Below are positions 18,977 to 27,785 of a stretch of 64,000 nucleotides of DNA, piece by piece (positions within the stretch are counted from its first letter, which is position 1; each line of letters begins with the position of its first letter). The stretch is from NCBI RefSeq assembly GCF_900174485.1, contig NZ_LT837803.1, forward strand, positions 2,929,305 through 2,993,304, given 5' to 3'. The notes under the pieces were generated by a model, which saw only the letters and a list, made by a program, of their open reading frames with translations, searched no databases and was not told where the DNA came from. Source of the DNA: Sterolibacterium denitrificans (GTDB taxonomy: Bacteria; Pseudomonadota; Gammaproteobacteria; Burkholderiales; Rhodocyclaceae). The position numbers were made by a program, and so were the translations under genes.

Positions 18977-19756
18977 CTACGCGGTCGGAATCGTTCCGCC
19001 ATCAATCACATACTCCGCCCCTGTGATCGTTGCAGCGCAAGGGGAAGCAAGAAATGCAATGAGGTTTGCCACTTCGATGGGTTTCGATGGTCGCCCAATC
19101 GGAATGCCCCCCAACGACTTCATGATGATCTGCTTACCACCCTCGTAGTCGGTTCCAGCCTGTAAGGCGAGTCTTTGTGCCAGGGCGGCGGACGCTTCCG
19201 TCTCAATCCATCCAGGAGCCACTCGTACGACACGAATCCCCTTGGGCGCGACCTCCTTCGACAGACTTTTGCTGTACGTCGAGAGAGCCGCCTTCGCCGC
19301 CGCGTAGGCGGTAGTCGATTCAGGTAAAGGCAGTTCGCGCTGGATCGAGGTGACGTGAATGACAACGCCTGCGCCTTGCGCCAGCATGCCAGGCAACAGC
19401 GCGCGATCTAGCCGGACGGCGGGGAGGAGGTTGAGGCTCAGTTCGTGCTGCCACTCATCCTCCCCCAAGGCAGCAAAGCCACCGCCTGGTGCCATCGAAC
19501 CACCCACGACATGGACGATGATGTCTACTCCACCAAAGTTGGTCAGCACTGCCTTTGTCACAGTGTTGCAGCCTTCGATGGTCATCAAGTCAGCCGTCAC
19601 GAAGAAGTCTGCCAACGTATCGGCTGGTTGCTCTCGCGCCGTGGTAAGCACCTTTGCACCGAGTTCGTGGAATAGACCGACGACGGCTTTGCCGACACCC
19701 TTGGTTCCCGCTGTCACCAAGACGCGCCTGCCCTGTAGTTCCAGGTTCATGGACAT
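18977..19756 (-). CDS. Short-chain dehydrogenase/reductase
   Basis: A 259-residue classical SDR. The cofactor motif [11 protein letters not shown] is near residues 16-26. The catalytic Ser is in VTSIQRELP, and Tyr and Lys in [15 protein letters not shown]. The C-terminal [14 protein letters not shown] is typical. A start at MSMNLELQG overlaps the stop of the NTF2-like gene (TGATG); the second Met is equally possible. SDRs oxidise alcohols or reduce ketones with NAD(P). Pairing with an NTF2-like protein and an HxlR regulator recalls small detoxification or quinone/aldehyde-response cassettes, but the substrate is not evident. Confidence 0.9.
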   Translation of the reverse strand: MSMNLELQGRRVLVTAGTKGVGKAVVGLFHELGAKVLTTAREQPADTLADFFVTADLMTIEGCNTVTKAVLTNFGGVDIIVHVVGGSMAPGGGFAALGEDEWQHELSLNLLPAVRLDRALLPGMLAQGAGVVIHVTSIQRELPLPESTTAYAAAKAALSTYSKSLSKEVAPKGIRVVRVAPGWIETEASAALAQRLALQAGTDYEGGKQIIMKSLGGIPIGRPSKPIEVANLIAFLASPCAATITGAEYVIDGGTIPTA

Positions 19757-20082
19757 CAGCCGATCTCCAGTGACTTGATCTTGTCGCCATCCAGGCCGAA
19801 CACGTGATCGAGTTGCGCCGGGCTGCCAGGGAAATTGCCGACGACTTTGGCTGTGACCTTCAAGCGATCTCCTTCTCGGGAGAGGCTGATGGGCTCAACC
19901 GTGTACTGGAATGCCTTCTGTGCCTCACGCTGCCATGCTTGGATGGCTACATGCCCCCTATGCGTCTTGCCTTCGTCCACAACGATCGCATCCGATGTGA
20001 AGCAATGGGAAATTTGAGAGATGTCCGAGCCATTGCTGATCTCGAAGTAAACGGCGACTGGATCCGGTAGTGAAAGGGGCAT
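19756..20082 (-). CDS. NTF2-like (SnoaL-type) protein
   Basis: About 108 residues starting [16 protein letters not shown] (an upstream in-frame start adds 18 residues without improving the fit). The pattern [20 protein letters not shown] and the closing [14 protein letters not shown] are typical of the small nuclear-transport-factor-2/SnoaL fold, which serves as a binding or isomerase-like domain. It is the first gene of a minus-strand unit with the SDR and is transcribed divergently from the HxlR regulator, which probably controls it. The exact activity is unknown. Confidence 0.82.
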   Translation of the reverse strand: MPLSLPDPVAVYFEISNGSDISQISHCFTSDAIVVDEGKTHRGHVAIQAWQREAQKAFQYTVEPISLSREGDRLKVTAKVVGNFPGSPAQLDHVFGLDGDKIKSLEIG

Positions 20083-20173
20083 GGTTGCGTTCTCGCTGTG
20101 ATTTACTGTACAAGAATTTTCGCCATATACTTTCAAACTATCAAGAACGCACTAAAAAGTAAGTTACTGAGCC
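20083..20173. promoter_or_regulatory. Divergent promoter region between NTF2-like and HxlR genes
   Basis: This 91-bp gap is AT-rich. It contains AGTAAGTTACT, a perfect 5-1-5 palindrome about 15 bp before the HxlR start, and ACTGTACAAG-type sequence nearer the NTF2-like gene. HxlR regulators commonly bind such gaps and control both directions; the exact operator is a guess. Confidence 0.45.
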
Positions 20174-20542
20174 ATGGGAAAGATATACACACCCGCCACT
20201 GCCGCAGTTGGCGTAGAAGAAGTCCTTCGGCTACTGGAAGGCCGATGGAAGCTGATCATTCTTTTCCATCTATTCGGTGGGCAAGTGCAACGCTATTCCG
20301 ACTTTGAGAAGCTGATCCCCGGGATTTCTCAGAAGATGCTGGCCCAGCAACTTCGTCAGCTGGAAGCGGACGGGATTGTTTCACGCAAGCTTTATCCGCA
20401 GGTACCCCCAAAGGTTGAGTACCGACTGACAGAATGGGGGCAGGCCTTGTGCCCCGCTTTGGATGCAATGCTGAAATGGGCGGAGAAGCGCGAATCGTTG
20501 TTGTCAGCACACGACGGAGACGCGACTCAAGAGTCCTCTTGA
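20174..20542 (+). CDS. HxlR-family transcriptional regulator
   Basis: A 122-residue winged-helix protein of typical HxlR size. The signature GRWKLIILFHLFGGQVQRYSDF is followed by GISQKMLAQQLRQLEADGIV and VEYRLTEWGQAL. No Cys suited to redox sensing is seen in the N-terminal part, so it is probably not a thiol-based QsrR/HypR sensor. It is divergent from the NTF2-SDR unit and is the likely regulator of that unit. Confidence 0.92.
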   Translation: MGKIYTPATAAVGVEEVLRLLEGRWKLIILFHLFGGQVQRYSDFEKLIPGISQKMLAQQLRQLEADGIVSRKLYPQVPPKVEYRLTEWGQALCPALDAMLKWAEKRESLLSAHDGDATQESS

Positions 20543-21444
20543 GCTTTGCGAAGCCTATGCCGTCAGGTATCACGTAGCGCCCGCAGGTAGTGGCAAGGGA
20601 AGCACGCCCACACACCAATGCTGGCAGGAAATTCCCGATTTACACGGCACACTGCCGCGATATCTTCCGTGCCGCGCGCCCTGCAACGTGCAGACTGGTT
20701 TGCCGTACACCTTGATGCTGCACCCTTCAATCTTGCCTTCCGCCTTCGCCCCTCGCTATCGCTCCGGGCAGCGGTGGTCTATCTAGCGTTGCCGCACGTA
20801 TACGGTCAGTCAGTTGGCGAGTAGTACAACGGTGATCGCAGGCAAGGCAAGACACCAACGACGGATGGTTGCGTAGAGCCAGCGTGAGATGAAGGTCAAG
20901 GCTATGATGATGTGACCTCGCATGCTGCAAAGCCCCTAGGCTTACCGCCGCGAAGCACCTATGCTGCACCTAGTTCGAAAGGTCGTAGCGGCCAACAATG
21001 GTCGGAATCTGGCCTAACCGTTTGCCCCACAAGGCCTTTCACGCCGCCGCGTGATCGCACAAAAAACTTGACAGCGGACATTTTTCATTCCTGGTGCAGA
21101 TCCTGCTGCATGTCCCGACCAAATAGATGAGTTGGGCGCATTGCCGCTTCCTGAATAACGACGGACATCATTGCCCCCGTGCTGTAAAAAAACCACCGTC
21201 CCAGCAGGTACGGTGCGCGGCGGCAACCCCGGTCGGCAAGATCGCGCCGCAGCCATCACCCGCCGCCGGCCTTTGTCGCCGAAACGCAGATGGAACACCC
21301 CCGGCGCAAGCGCGGTGGGAAATCAAATCGACTCCAGACGGAGGCAGCGCTTCAAAGCCGCGCCTTCCCAATTGCACCTGGCCACCAGGAAAGCCTTGAT
21401 CGGCGCATCACAAAGAGCTTTCTGATTAGAGCTTTCTAATTTTT
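20543..21444. other. About 900 bp without a recognisable gene
   Basis: Short open frames exist in all directions, but none has a ribosome site or a familiar translation. The stretch includes the right arm of the inverted repeat (20731-20769). The last 60 bp become AT-rich toward the Fur box. It may hold gene debris from the accessory cassette. Confidence 0.5.
20731..20769 (-). repeat. Right arm of a 40-bp imperfect inverted repeat
   Basis: Reverse complement reads GCCCGGAGCG, AGCGAGGGG, CGAAGGCGGAAGGCAAGA and matches 17837-17876. The pair encloses the LysR, SDR, NTF2-like and HxlR genes. Confidence 0.65.
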
Positions 21445-21461
21445 GATAATCATTCTCATTT
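21445..21461. promoter_or_regulatory. Fur box upstream of TonB receptor
   Basis: GATAATCATTCTCATTT matches the Fur consensus GATAATGATAATCATTATC well and contains the 7-1-7 form (TGATAAT-C-ATTCTCA). It overlaps an AT-rich candidate minus-10 (TATAAT at about 21461) and is about 115 bp before the receptor start, so iron repression is likely. Confidence 0.8.
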
Positions 21462-21576
21462 ATAATACGGCCTGTTTGCCCTCTAGAACACATGGCTGGG
21501 CATGAAATCCGGCATAGAAGGGAATACGCGATATAACCACCCCAAGTTTTCAACCACTGACCTAAGGAGCATATCC

Positions 21577-23649
21577 ATGCCTCAAAAATCCAGGATCTTC
21601 CGACGACGTGTTTTCGTTCCTGCCCAAACCACCATGGCCGTCATGCTGGCCATGGGCTATCCGGCGCACGCCTTATCCTCAGAAATCGTGTTGCCGCGCA
21701 TCAACGTGGTCGCTGGTGGAGAAGACGCCATCGTCAAGCAGCCCGGCTCGGTGAGCATCGTCGGCCCCGCCGATCTCGAACGCATCCAGCCGCTATCCAC
21801 GGAAGATGCCTTGCGCACGGTGCCGGGCATCCACATCAAGGGGGAGGAGGAATCCGCCATTGTCGCCAATATCGGCATGCGCGGTCTGAGTGCGGCGGAC
21901 TACAAGTCGCTGATCCTGGAGGACGGCGTGCCGGTCGCCCCCGGCCTGTTCGTGGGTAACCAGCGCTACTACAACCCACGCATCCAGCGCATGGAAGAAA
22001 TCGAAGTGCTGAAAGGCGCCGCCGCACTGCGCTACGGCCCCAACACCATTGGCGGAGTCATCAATTACAAGACCAAGGAACCGATCGATGGCGTGTCGAT
22101 TGCAGGACGCATCGGTTCACACAACTATCGGGAAGCCACGCTGGAAGCCGGCGGCAAGTCGCCCTCGGGCGAGGCCAAGGCCGGCCTGTTCTACACTCGC
22201 GCCAAGAGCGATGGCTTTCAGGGCAAGGGCTTCGATATGGAAGACCTGATGCTCAAGGGTGGCATGGCACTGGGGAACGACCAATGGGTCAGTTTCAAGT
22301 TCACGCACCATGAAAACGACGCCAACATTTCCTATCGTGGGCTGTTTCTGGATGCCTACAAGGCAGGCGCTTCGTACAATCCCGCTCCGGACGACTGGTT
22401 TCTGACCAAACGCAAGTCGCTCGACCTCAATCATCAGTGGGAAATCAACCCGGACACGACCCTCAATACGCTCGTATACTGGAGCGACATGAGCCGCGAC
22501 TACTGGCGGTTCGCGGTCGACAATGCCGCCTCGACCGCCGCCGGACGCTGGGTTTATACCAACACCGTCAATGGCAACAACCGCGCCTTCGAGCGCGTCG
22601 GCCTGGATTCGCGCCTCACCATCAACCACAAGAGCTTTGGCTTCAATAACAAGGCCGAGATCGGCGTCCGCATCATGGACGAGGAGATGGTCGATCAGGG
22701 CGTTACCGCCACCCGCGCCAATCCGCGTTCGGGAACGATCAGCACAGACCGCGTGGATTCCGCCACCGGCTATGCACTGTTCGGCGAAAACCGTTTCGAC
22801 GTGACGGACAAGCTTTCGATTACACCGGGCCTGCGCATCGAGCACTACGAGCAGAAGAGGCATGATCGACAAAACAGCGCCAACGACGGAAAAAGCTCCA
22901 ACACGGAGTACCTGCCGGGCATCGGCGCGACGTACTGGCTGAGCCCGGGTACGCAGCTTTACGGCAGCGTTTACAAAGCATTCTCCCCACCGCTGAACAG
23001 CCAGTCGATCGTGACCGGCCTCGATCAGCAACTGGATGCGGAAAAATCACTCAACATCGAAGCGGGAATACGTGGCCAGTCAGGCAAACTCCGCTATGAA
23101 CTGACCGTCTTCCAGATGGACTTCGACAATCAGATCACCCCGGCCATTTCCGGTGGTCTGACGAATGCCAATGCAGGCAGCACCCTGCATCGCGGCCTGG
23201 AAACCGCGTTTGGATACAGTTGGGATAATGGCTTCAGTCTGGATACGAACCTAACCTGGATACCCACCGCAGACTACCGCGAGGATCGCGGCGGCGGCGT
23301 AAACAAGGGAAATCGTTTGCCCTATTCGCCGGAGTGGCTGGCGAACGTCACCTTGGCCTATGTCTCTGGGCCGATGCAGGTCGCTCTTGCCGGAAGGTAT
23401 GTCGATGAGCAATACGGCCACGGCGACAACACCGATCCTATTACCGGCAGCGGCAACAACATCTGGAAAGGCAAGCTCCCGAGCTATCACACCTTCGACC
23501 TGACCGGCACTTACGCGCTCAGCAAGCAGTTGAAGCTCACGGCGGCAATCAAGAACCTCACCGACGAGCGTTACATCGCCGGATTGCGCCAAGGCATTTA
23601 CGCCGGTGCCGAGCGTTCGCTCGAAATCGGGGCCAAGTACGTCTTTTGA
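21577..23649 (+). CDS. TonB-dependent ferric-siderophore/iron receptor
   Basis: A 690-residue outer-membrane receptor. The ATG (MPQKSRIFRRR) follows TAAGGAG; an upstream ATG has no ribosome site. A basic N-terminus and hydrophobic stretch ending PAHALSSE act as signal peptide. The plug domain shows LPRINVVAGGED, DALRTVPGIHIKG, IGMRGL, and LKGAAALRYGPNTIGGVINY. The C-terminus ends in the barrel signature LEIGAKYVF. The barrel is similar to FecA-type receptors, but there is no N-terminal signalling (STN) domain, so it should not drive a sigma/anti-sigma cascade. The Fur box indicates iron-regulated uptake. The ligand is unknown. Confidence 0.9.
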   Translation: MPQKSRIFRRRVFVPAQTTMAVMLAMGYPAHALSSEIVLPRINVVAGGEDAIVKQPGSVSIVGPADLERIQPLSTEDALRTVPGIHIKGEEESAIVANIGMRGLSAADYKSLILEDGVPVAPGLFVGNQRYYNPRIQRMEEIEVLKGAAALRYGPNTIGGVINYKTKEPIDGVSIAGRIGSHNYREATLEAGGKSPSGEAKAGLFYTRAKSDGFQGKGFDMEDLMLKGGMALGNDQWVSFKFTHHENDANISYRGLFLDAYKAGASYNPAPDDWFLTKRKSLDLNHQWEINPDTTLNTLVYWSDMSRDYWRFAVDNAASTAAGRWVYTNTVNGNNRAFERVGLDSRLTINHKSFGFNNKAEIGVRIMDEEMVDQGVTATRANPRSGTISTDRVDSATGYALFGENRFDVTDKLSITPGLRIEHYEQKRHDRQNSANDGKSSNTEYLPGIGATYWLSPGTQLYGSVYKAFSPPLNSQSIVTGLDQQLDAEKSLNIEAGIRGQSGKLRYELTVFQMDFDNQITPAISGGLTNANAGSTLHRGLETAFGYSWDNGFSLDTNLTWIPTADYREDRGGGVNKGNRLPYSPEWLANVTLAYVSGPMQVALAGRYVDEQYGHGDNTDPITGSGNNIWKGKLPSYHTFDLTGTYALSKQLKLTAAIKNLTDERYIAGLRQGIYAGAERSLEIGAKYVF

Positions 23650-23864
23650 TCGTCGGATGGCATGCGGCAATACGGCGGCATATGCTGCTCGCCGCATTCC
23701 ATCTGCTCCTGCCACAACCGGCGCGCCATATAGGGACGGCAGGCGGCCGTCTGTTATCGTCTGCGCGCCAGCAACAACGACATTCCCATCATCATGATGG
23801 CCGCCAAATCCACCGTCAGTTACCGCCAGATTGAAATAGACGCAGTGAGACAAAGATAGACGAC

Positions 23865-23906
23865 AAAAAGGCCGGAACCCTTGATTTATCCAGGTGTTCC
23901 GGCCTT
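23865..23906 (-). terminator. Rho-independent terminator of tRNA-Ala
   Basis: AAGGCCGGAAC and GTTCCGGCCTT form an 11-bp stem with a 17-nt loop. Read on the minus strand the stem is followed by TTTTTG, so it terminates the tRNA transcript 26 bp after the tRNA 3' end. Confidence 0.8.
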
Positions 23907-23931
23907 CATGAGACTGCGTGAGAAGTGTTCT

Positions 23932-24007
23932 TGGTGGAGACAGGCGGGATCGAACCGCCGACCTTCTGATTGCGAACCAGACGCTCTCCCAACTGAGCTA
24001 TGCCCCC
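23932..24007 (-). tRNA. tRNA-Ala (anticodon CGC)
   Basis: 76 nt with encoded CCA. The 7-bp acceptor stem (GGGGGCA with TGTCTCC, including two wobble pairs), D-arm GCTCAGTTGGGAGAGC, an anticodon loop TTCGCAA on a 5-bp stem, and T-arm GGCGGTTCGATCCCGCC all fold. The anticodon CGC reads GCG (Ala). Confidence 0.93.
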
Positions 24008-24138
24008 GTTACTGCATTCTGCCGGCATCCGTGCACATTGATCATACGACCCGGATGCAGGCGGAAATTCTATAAAGCGTTGCAACTGCGGTCAAGACAA
24101 GGAGCCCAGGCAAACTTGCCCTGACCGCGGCTTCATGA

Positions 24139-26553
24139 TCAATCGCCGAGCGCTTCGATCGGCGGTGAATCCAGATCGGTCGCATCGGTCTTGCCGCTCG
24201 GCATGTTGAGCCAGGCAGCCAGAGCCGGCAGGAAGAAGATAGCGCCGAGCATATTGACGAGGAACATGAAGGCCAGCAGCAGGCCCATGTCGGCCTGGAA
24301 CTTGAGCGAGGAAAACGCCCAGGTGCCCACACCGATCGACATGGTGATGGCGGTAAATACCGCCGCCGTGCCGCGCTGGCACATCGCCTCGTAGAAGGCC
24401 GTGCGCAGATCGTTACCGAGGTGCTCCATCTGATGCTGGATACGTTCGAACAGATAGATGCCGTAGTCGACACCGACACCGACGCCCAGCGCAATCACCG
24501 GCAGCGTTGCCACCTTGAGACCGATGCCCAGTGCCGGCATCAGGGCGTTGCAGAGGATGGACACCAGCGTCAGCGGGACGATGATGCACACCGCCGCGCG
24601 CCAGGAGCGGAAGGTGATCAGACAGAGCAGGGTGATGGCGCCGAAGATCGCCAGCAGCATGGTGATTTCGGCGGCCTCCACCGCTTCGTTGGTCGCCGCC
24701 ATGACCCCCGCGTTGCCGCCTGCCAGACGCAGCAGAACGTGATCGTTCTTCTCGTTGGCGATAAAGCGCTTGGCCTCCTTGACGACGTGAGCCAGGGTGG
24801 CCCCCTTGTGATCCTTGAGGAAGATCATGACCTGTATCGTCTGGCAGGCTTCGGTATTGATGCCGTATTCGGGATCGTAGGCACGTCCGCCCTGGCGCAG
24901 GGCATCGTACGTCCGGCCGATCGCGCCCCAGCGCGGACTACCCTCGTTCTGCGCAGCAACCACGATCTTGCCGATGGTCGGCGCGCTGATGACGGACTGC
25001 ACGCCATCCACTCCGCGCATGAACAGTTCGAGACGTTCAAGGCTGTTCATCAGCGGATAGTCGAGACAACCCTCTTCCAGTCCCTGCGCCTCGGCGATCA
25101 CGGTCAGTACGTCCGTACCGATCTGATAGCTCTCGGCGATATCCTTGGTGTCCTGATTGAGGCGCGAGGATTGGCGCAGCTCGGGGAAACCGATACCGAT
25201 ATCGCCGACCTGCAGCTTGCGCGATTCGAGCACGCCGACGACCAGCAGCGCGCCGGCAATGGCGAAGATCACCAGCGCCGGCTTCGGCAAGGTGAATACC
25301 GACAGGCGCCACCACAGCGGATGCTTGCCCAGGCCGTCCATGGTGGTCGGCTTCATGGCGCGCTGCTCCAGACTCAGATGCGAGAGGATGATCGGCAGCA
25401 TCATCTTGTTGGTGACGATCATCAGGAGCACGCCCAGACAGGCGGTGATACCCAGCTCATGGACGATGGGAATCTCGATGTTCATGATCACCATGAAGCC
25501 CAGGGCATTCGTCACCAGCGCCACGGTGCCCGGAATGAACAGCTTGCGGATGGCGCTGTGCGCAGCCTCCACCGAGGTCGCGCCTTTCAGCATTTCCAGC
25601 TTCCAGGCATTGGTCATCTGCACGGCATGGGAGACGCCGATGGAGAAGATCAGGAAAGGTACGAGCATGGAAATCGGATCGATCCCCATATTGATGACGG
25701 GCAGCAAGCCCAGCAGCCAGACCACCGGGAGCAGCGCAACGATCAGGGCCACCACGGTCAGCTTGAGCGAGCGGCAGTAGAAATACAGCAACAGCGCGGT
25801 GATGACGAAGGCGATGCCGAAGAAGGTGAATACGCCAAGCAGGCCGGCAACCACTTCACCCACCAGCATGGTGAAACCCATGATGCCGATGTCGATGTTC
25901 GGCGTCTCGTACTTCTGCCGGATTTCCTCCATCTTCTTGGAAACTTCGTAGAGGTTCAGGCGCTGTCCCGGATTGTTCGGATCGGTTTCCTGCAATTCGG
26001 CAGAGACCATGGCCGAACGCAGATCGGAAGCAACCAGTCGTCCAACTTCACCCGAGCGGGTGACATTGACGCGCACCTGTTCGAGGTCTTCCGGATTGTC
26101 GGAAGAAAACTGCGCCGGCACGACCACGTCGCCACGAAAACCCTCTTCGGTCACCTCGACATATTTCACGTTCGGCGTGAATAGCGACTGCAGCTTGCTG
26201 CGCTGCACGCCTTCGGTGAAGAAGACGGCTTCGGTCACCTTCTGCAGGGTATCGAGAAACTCCTTGTTGTAGATGTCGCCCTCGCCCTTCCAGCGGACAT
26301 TGACCAGCACCTGGTTGGCCCCCGGGAAGACGGTCATGTATTTCTCGAACGTCTGCATGTAGGGATGGGTCATCGGGATCATCTTGAGGAAGCCCGGATC
26401 GAGCTGGATCCGGGTCATCGACCAGCCAAACCCCAGCGTCATCGCAACGAAGACGACAAACAGCGACTTGCGATGATTGATCAGGAAATCAGCACACAGA
26501 TCTACAAAGCGACGGAAATACGAAGGCGTCGCGCGGCGGTCTACTGTCGTCAT
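24139..26553 (-). CDS. RND/MMPL-family transporter
   Basis: An 804-residue inner-membrane protein starting MTTVDRRATPSYFRRF after GGGGGAGCAGAA. It has the twofold RND layout: TM1 near residues 30-50, a periplasmic loop to about 230, a block of TM segments with sterol-sensing-domain-like character to about 400, a second periplasmic loop, and a final TM block ending near residue 785. It is shorter than AcrB and fits the hydrophobe/lipid exporter (MMPL-like) branch. It overlaps the YCF48 gene by 4 bp. Together with a YCF48 protein and a DUF1302 outer-membrane protein it resembles clusters reported in steroid- and hydrocarbon-degrading proteobacteria. A role moving hydrophobic substrate across the envelope is inferred. 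Confidence 0.88.
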   Translation of the reverse strand: MTTVDRRATPSYFRRFVDLCADFLINHRKSLFVVFVAMTLGFGWSMTRIQLDPGFLKMIPMTHPYMQTFEKYMTVFPGANQVLVNVRWKGEGDIYNKEFLDTLQKVTEAVFFTEGVQRSKLQSLFTPNVKYVEVTEEGFRGDVVVPAQFSSDNPEDLEQVRVNVTRSGEVGRLVASDLRSAMVSAELQETDPNNPGQRLNLYEVSKKMEEIRQKYETPNIDIGIMGFTMLVGEVVAGLLGVFTFFGIAFVITALLLYFYCRSLKLTVVALIVALLPVVWLLGLLPVINMGIDPISMLVPFLIFSIGVSHAVQMTNAWKLEMLKGATSVEAAHSAIRKLFIPGTVALVTNALGFMVIMNIEIPIVHELGITACLGVLLMIVTNKMMLPIILSHLSLEQRAMKPTTMDGLGKHPLWWRLSVFTLPKPALVIFAIAGALLVVGVLESRKLQVGDIGIGFPELRQSSRLNQDTKDIAESYQIGTDVLTVIAEAQGLEEGCLDYPLMNSLERLELFMRGVDGVQSVISAPTIGKIVVAAQNEGSPRWGAIGRTYDALRQGGRAYDPEYGINTEACQTIQVMIFLKDHKGATLAHVVKEAKRFIANEKNDHVLLRLAGGNAGVMAATNEAVEAAEITMLLAIFGAITLLCLITFRSWRAAVCIIVPLTLVSILCNALMPALGIGLKVATLPVIALGVGVGVDYGIYLFERIQHQMEHLGNDLRTAFYEAMCQRGTAAVFTAITMSIGVGTWAFSSLKFQADMGLLLAFMFLVNMLGAIFFLPALAAWLNMPSGKTDATDLDSPPIEALGD

Positions 26554-27518
26554 TTCTGCTCCCCCTGCTGGCCGCCATCGAAGTTGTGTATGCCACCGAG
26601 ACCCGCCGTCAGCAGACGGCCATCCGGCAGGGCGACGATGGCAGTCAGGTTGTTGCCCTTGTTTTCCTGGATCACGTTGAAATTGGCGCCGTTGTCACGC
26701 GACTCGAGCATGACGCCGCCCTGGCCGACGATCATGATGCGGCCATCCGGCAACACGGCATGGCCGAACAGGCCAATCGACAGATGAGTCGGAATCTGCG
26801 TCCAGGTCGCGCCAAAATCCGTCGTCCGGAAGATGTTGCCGCGCAGGCCATAGGCGATCCATTCCTCGGCGCTCAGGCGAATCAACCCGAACATGGTGCC
26901 GCGATAGAACTCGGGAATCGCCTGCCAGGTCTGGCCGAAGTCCGTGGACTTGAATGCCAGGCCATGCTCGCCCACCATCATCAGGTGGCCATCGGCAGCG
27001 CCATTCATCGCATAGATGTGGGCATCGCCGATGCCTGGCTCGCGTTTCTCCCAGGTACGGCCATGGTCGTTGGAAACGAAGAAGCGGCCAAAGCTGCCAT
27101 AGGCAAATACCGGGCCTTCCGCCAACCCCCAGACGCCCAGCAGCGGCTCGGAGAAATCCTTGTCGAACAGCGTTTCGCGCCAGTTCAAGCCGCCATCTTC
27201 GGTGAACAGCGCCCAGGCGTCGTGACCAACTGCAACGCCTTCCTTGTCGTTGAAGAAAACCACCTGCGTCAATGCGGAACCACGGCTATCCTTGACCTGC
27301 GCTTCGCCCCAGGTCTTGCCCTGATCGTCACTGAGAAGTATGTGGCCCAATTCGCCAACGGCAACCAGACGCTCGCCGGCCATCGTCATGCCAGTTACCG
27401 CAAAGTGCTCTGCCGTGATGCGCGTCTCGGCAAACACCGGTGGCGGACGCGAGGCAAAGGAAACATAGGCACCGATTGCCACGATCAATGACATGCCCAA
27501 ACCAATCAGTAGCCGCAT
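26550..27518 (-). CDS. YCF48/BNR-like beta-propeller protein
   Basis: A 322-residue protein with an N-terminal signal peptide or anchor (MRLLIGLGMSLIVAIGAYVSFA). Repeated BNR-type blades follow: SDDQGKTWGE, TEDGGLNWRE, SNDHGRTWEK, STDFGQTWQA, TTDFGATWTQ. YCF48 was named for photosystem II assembly, but exported homologues next to RND transporters are common in non-photosynthetic bacteria and are thought to aid envelope complexes. The stop overlaps the transporter start (4 bp), so the products probably work together. GGAGGGGAGC precedes the ATG. No catalytic residues are apparent. Confidence 0.85.
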   Translation of the reverse strand: MRLLIGLGMSLIVAIGAYVSFASRPPPVFAETRITAEHFAVTGMTMAGERLVAVGELGHILLSDDQGKTWGEAQVKDSRGSALTQVVFFNDKEGVAVGHDAWALFTEDGGLNWRETLFDKDFSEPLLGVWGLAEGPVFAYGSFGRFFVSNDHGRTWEKREPGIGDAHIYAMNGAADGHLMMVGEHGLAFKSTDFGQTWQAIPEFYRGTMFGLIRLSAEEWIAYGLRGNIFRTTDFGATWTQIPTHLSIGLFGHAVLPDGRIMIVGQGGVMLESRDNGANFNVIQENKGNNLTAIVALPDGRLLTAGLGGIHNFDGGQQGEQK

Positions 27519-27707
27519 GCTCCCCTCCTTGGCTGGTAAACCAGACGTGTTCGCACTATCCGCACTGTCTTCCCCTCCTGCTTTTAATAATAAATTTTTT
27601 GGAATCTAAGATGCCCGCTGCCACCCGGCATCGTCCATACAGAGTAAGACCCGGCGTATGGATTGTGCCGGCATCAGCCTTGCTCCTCAGTTCATCGGTC
27701 TCCGCTG

Positions 27708-27736
27708 AAAAAAAGGGGAGCCGAATACGCTCCCCC
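27708..27736 (-). terminator. Rho-independent terminator of the DUF1302 gene
   Basis: GGGGAGC at 27715-27721 and GCTCCCC at 27729-27735 form a 7-bp stem with a 7-nt loop. On the minus strand it is followed by an eight-base T-run. It lies about 50 bp after the DUF1302 stop and before the YCF48 gene, so the latter probably has its own promoter. Confidence 0.8.
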
Positions 27737-27785
27737 TCTTTTCTGATGACATTCGGCAATACGGACAGCGACGGACGCTTGACAC

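Noticed and set aside
23646..23834. 62-codon His-rich frame directly after the TonB receptor.
   Set aside because: TTG start overlapping the receptor stop, no ribosome site, and no metal-chaperone pattern beyond one short His run.
24421..26184. 587-codon plus-strand frame opposite the RND transporter.
   Set aside because: His/Gln-rich translation typical of a GC-rich antisense frame; the minus-strand gene has clear membrane topology.
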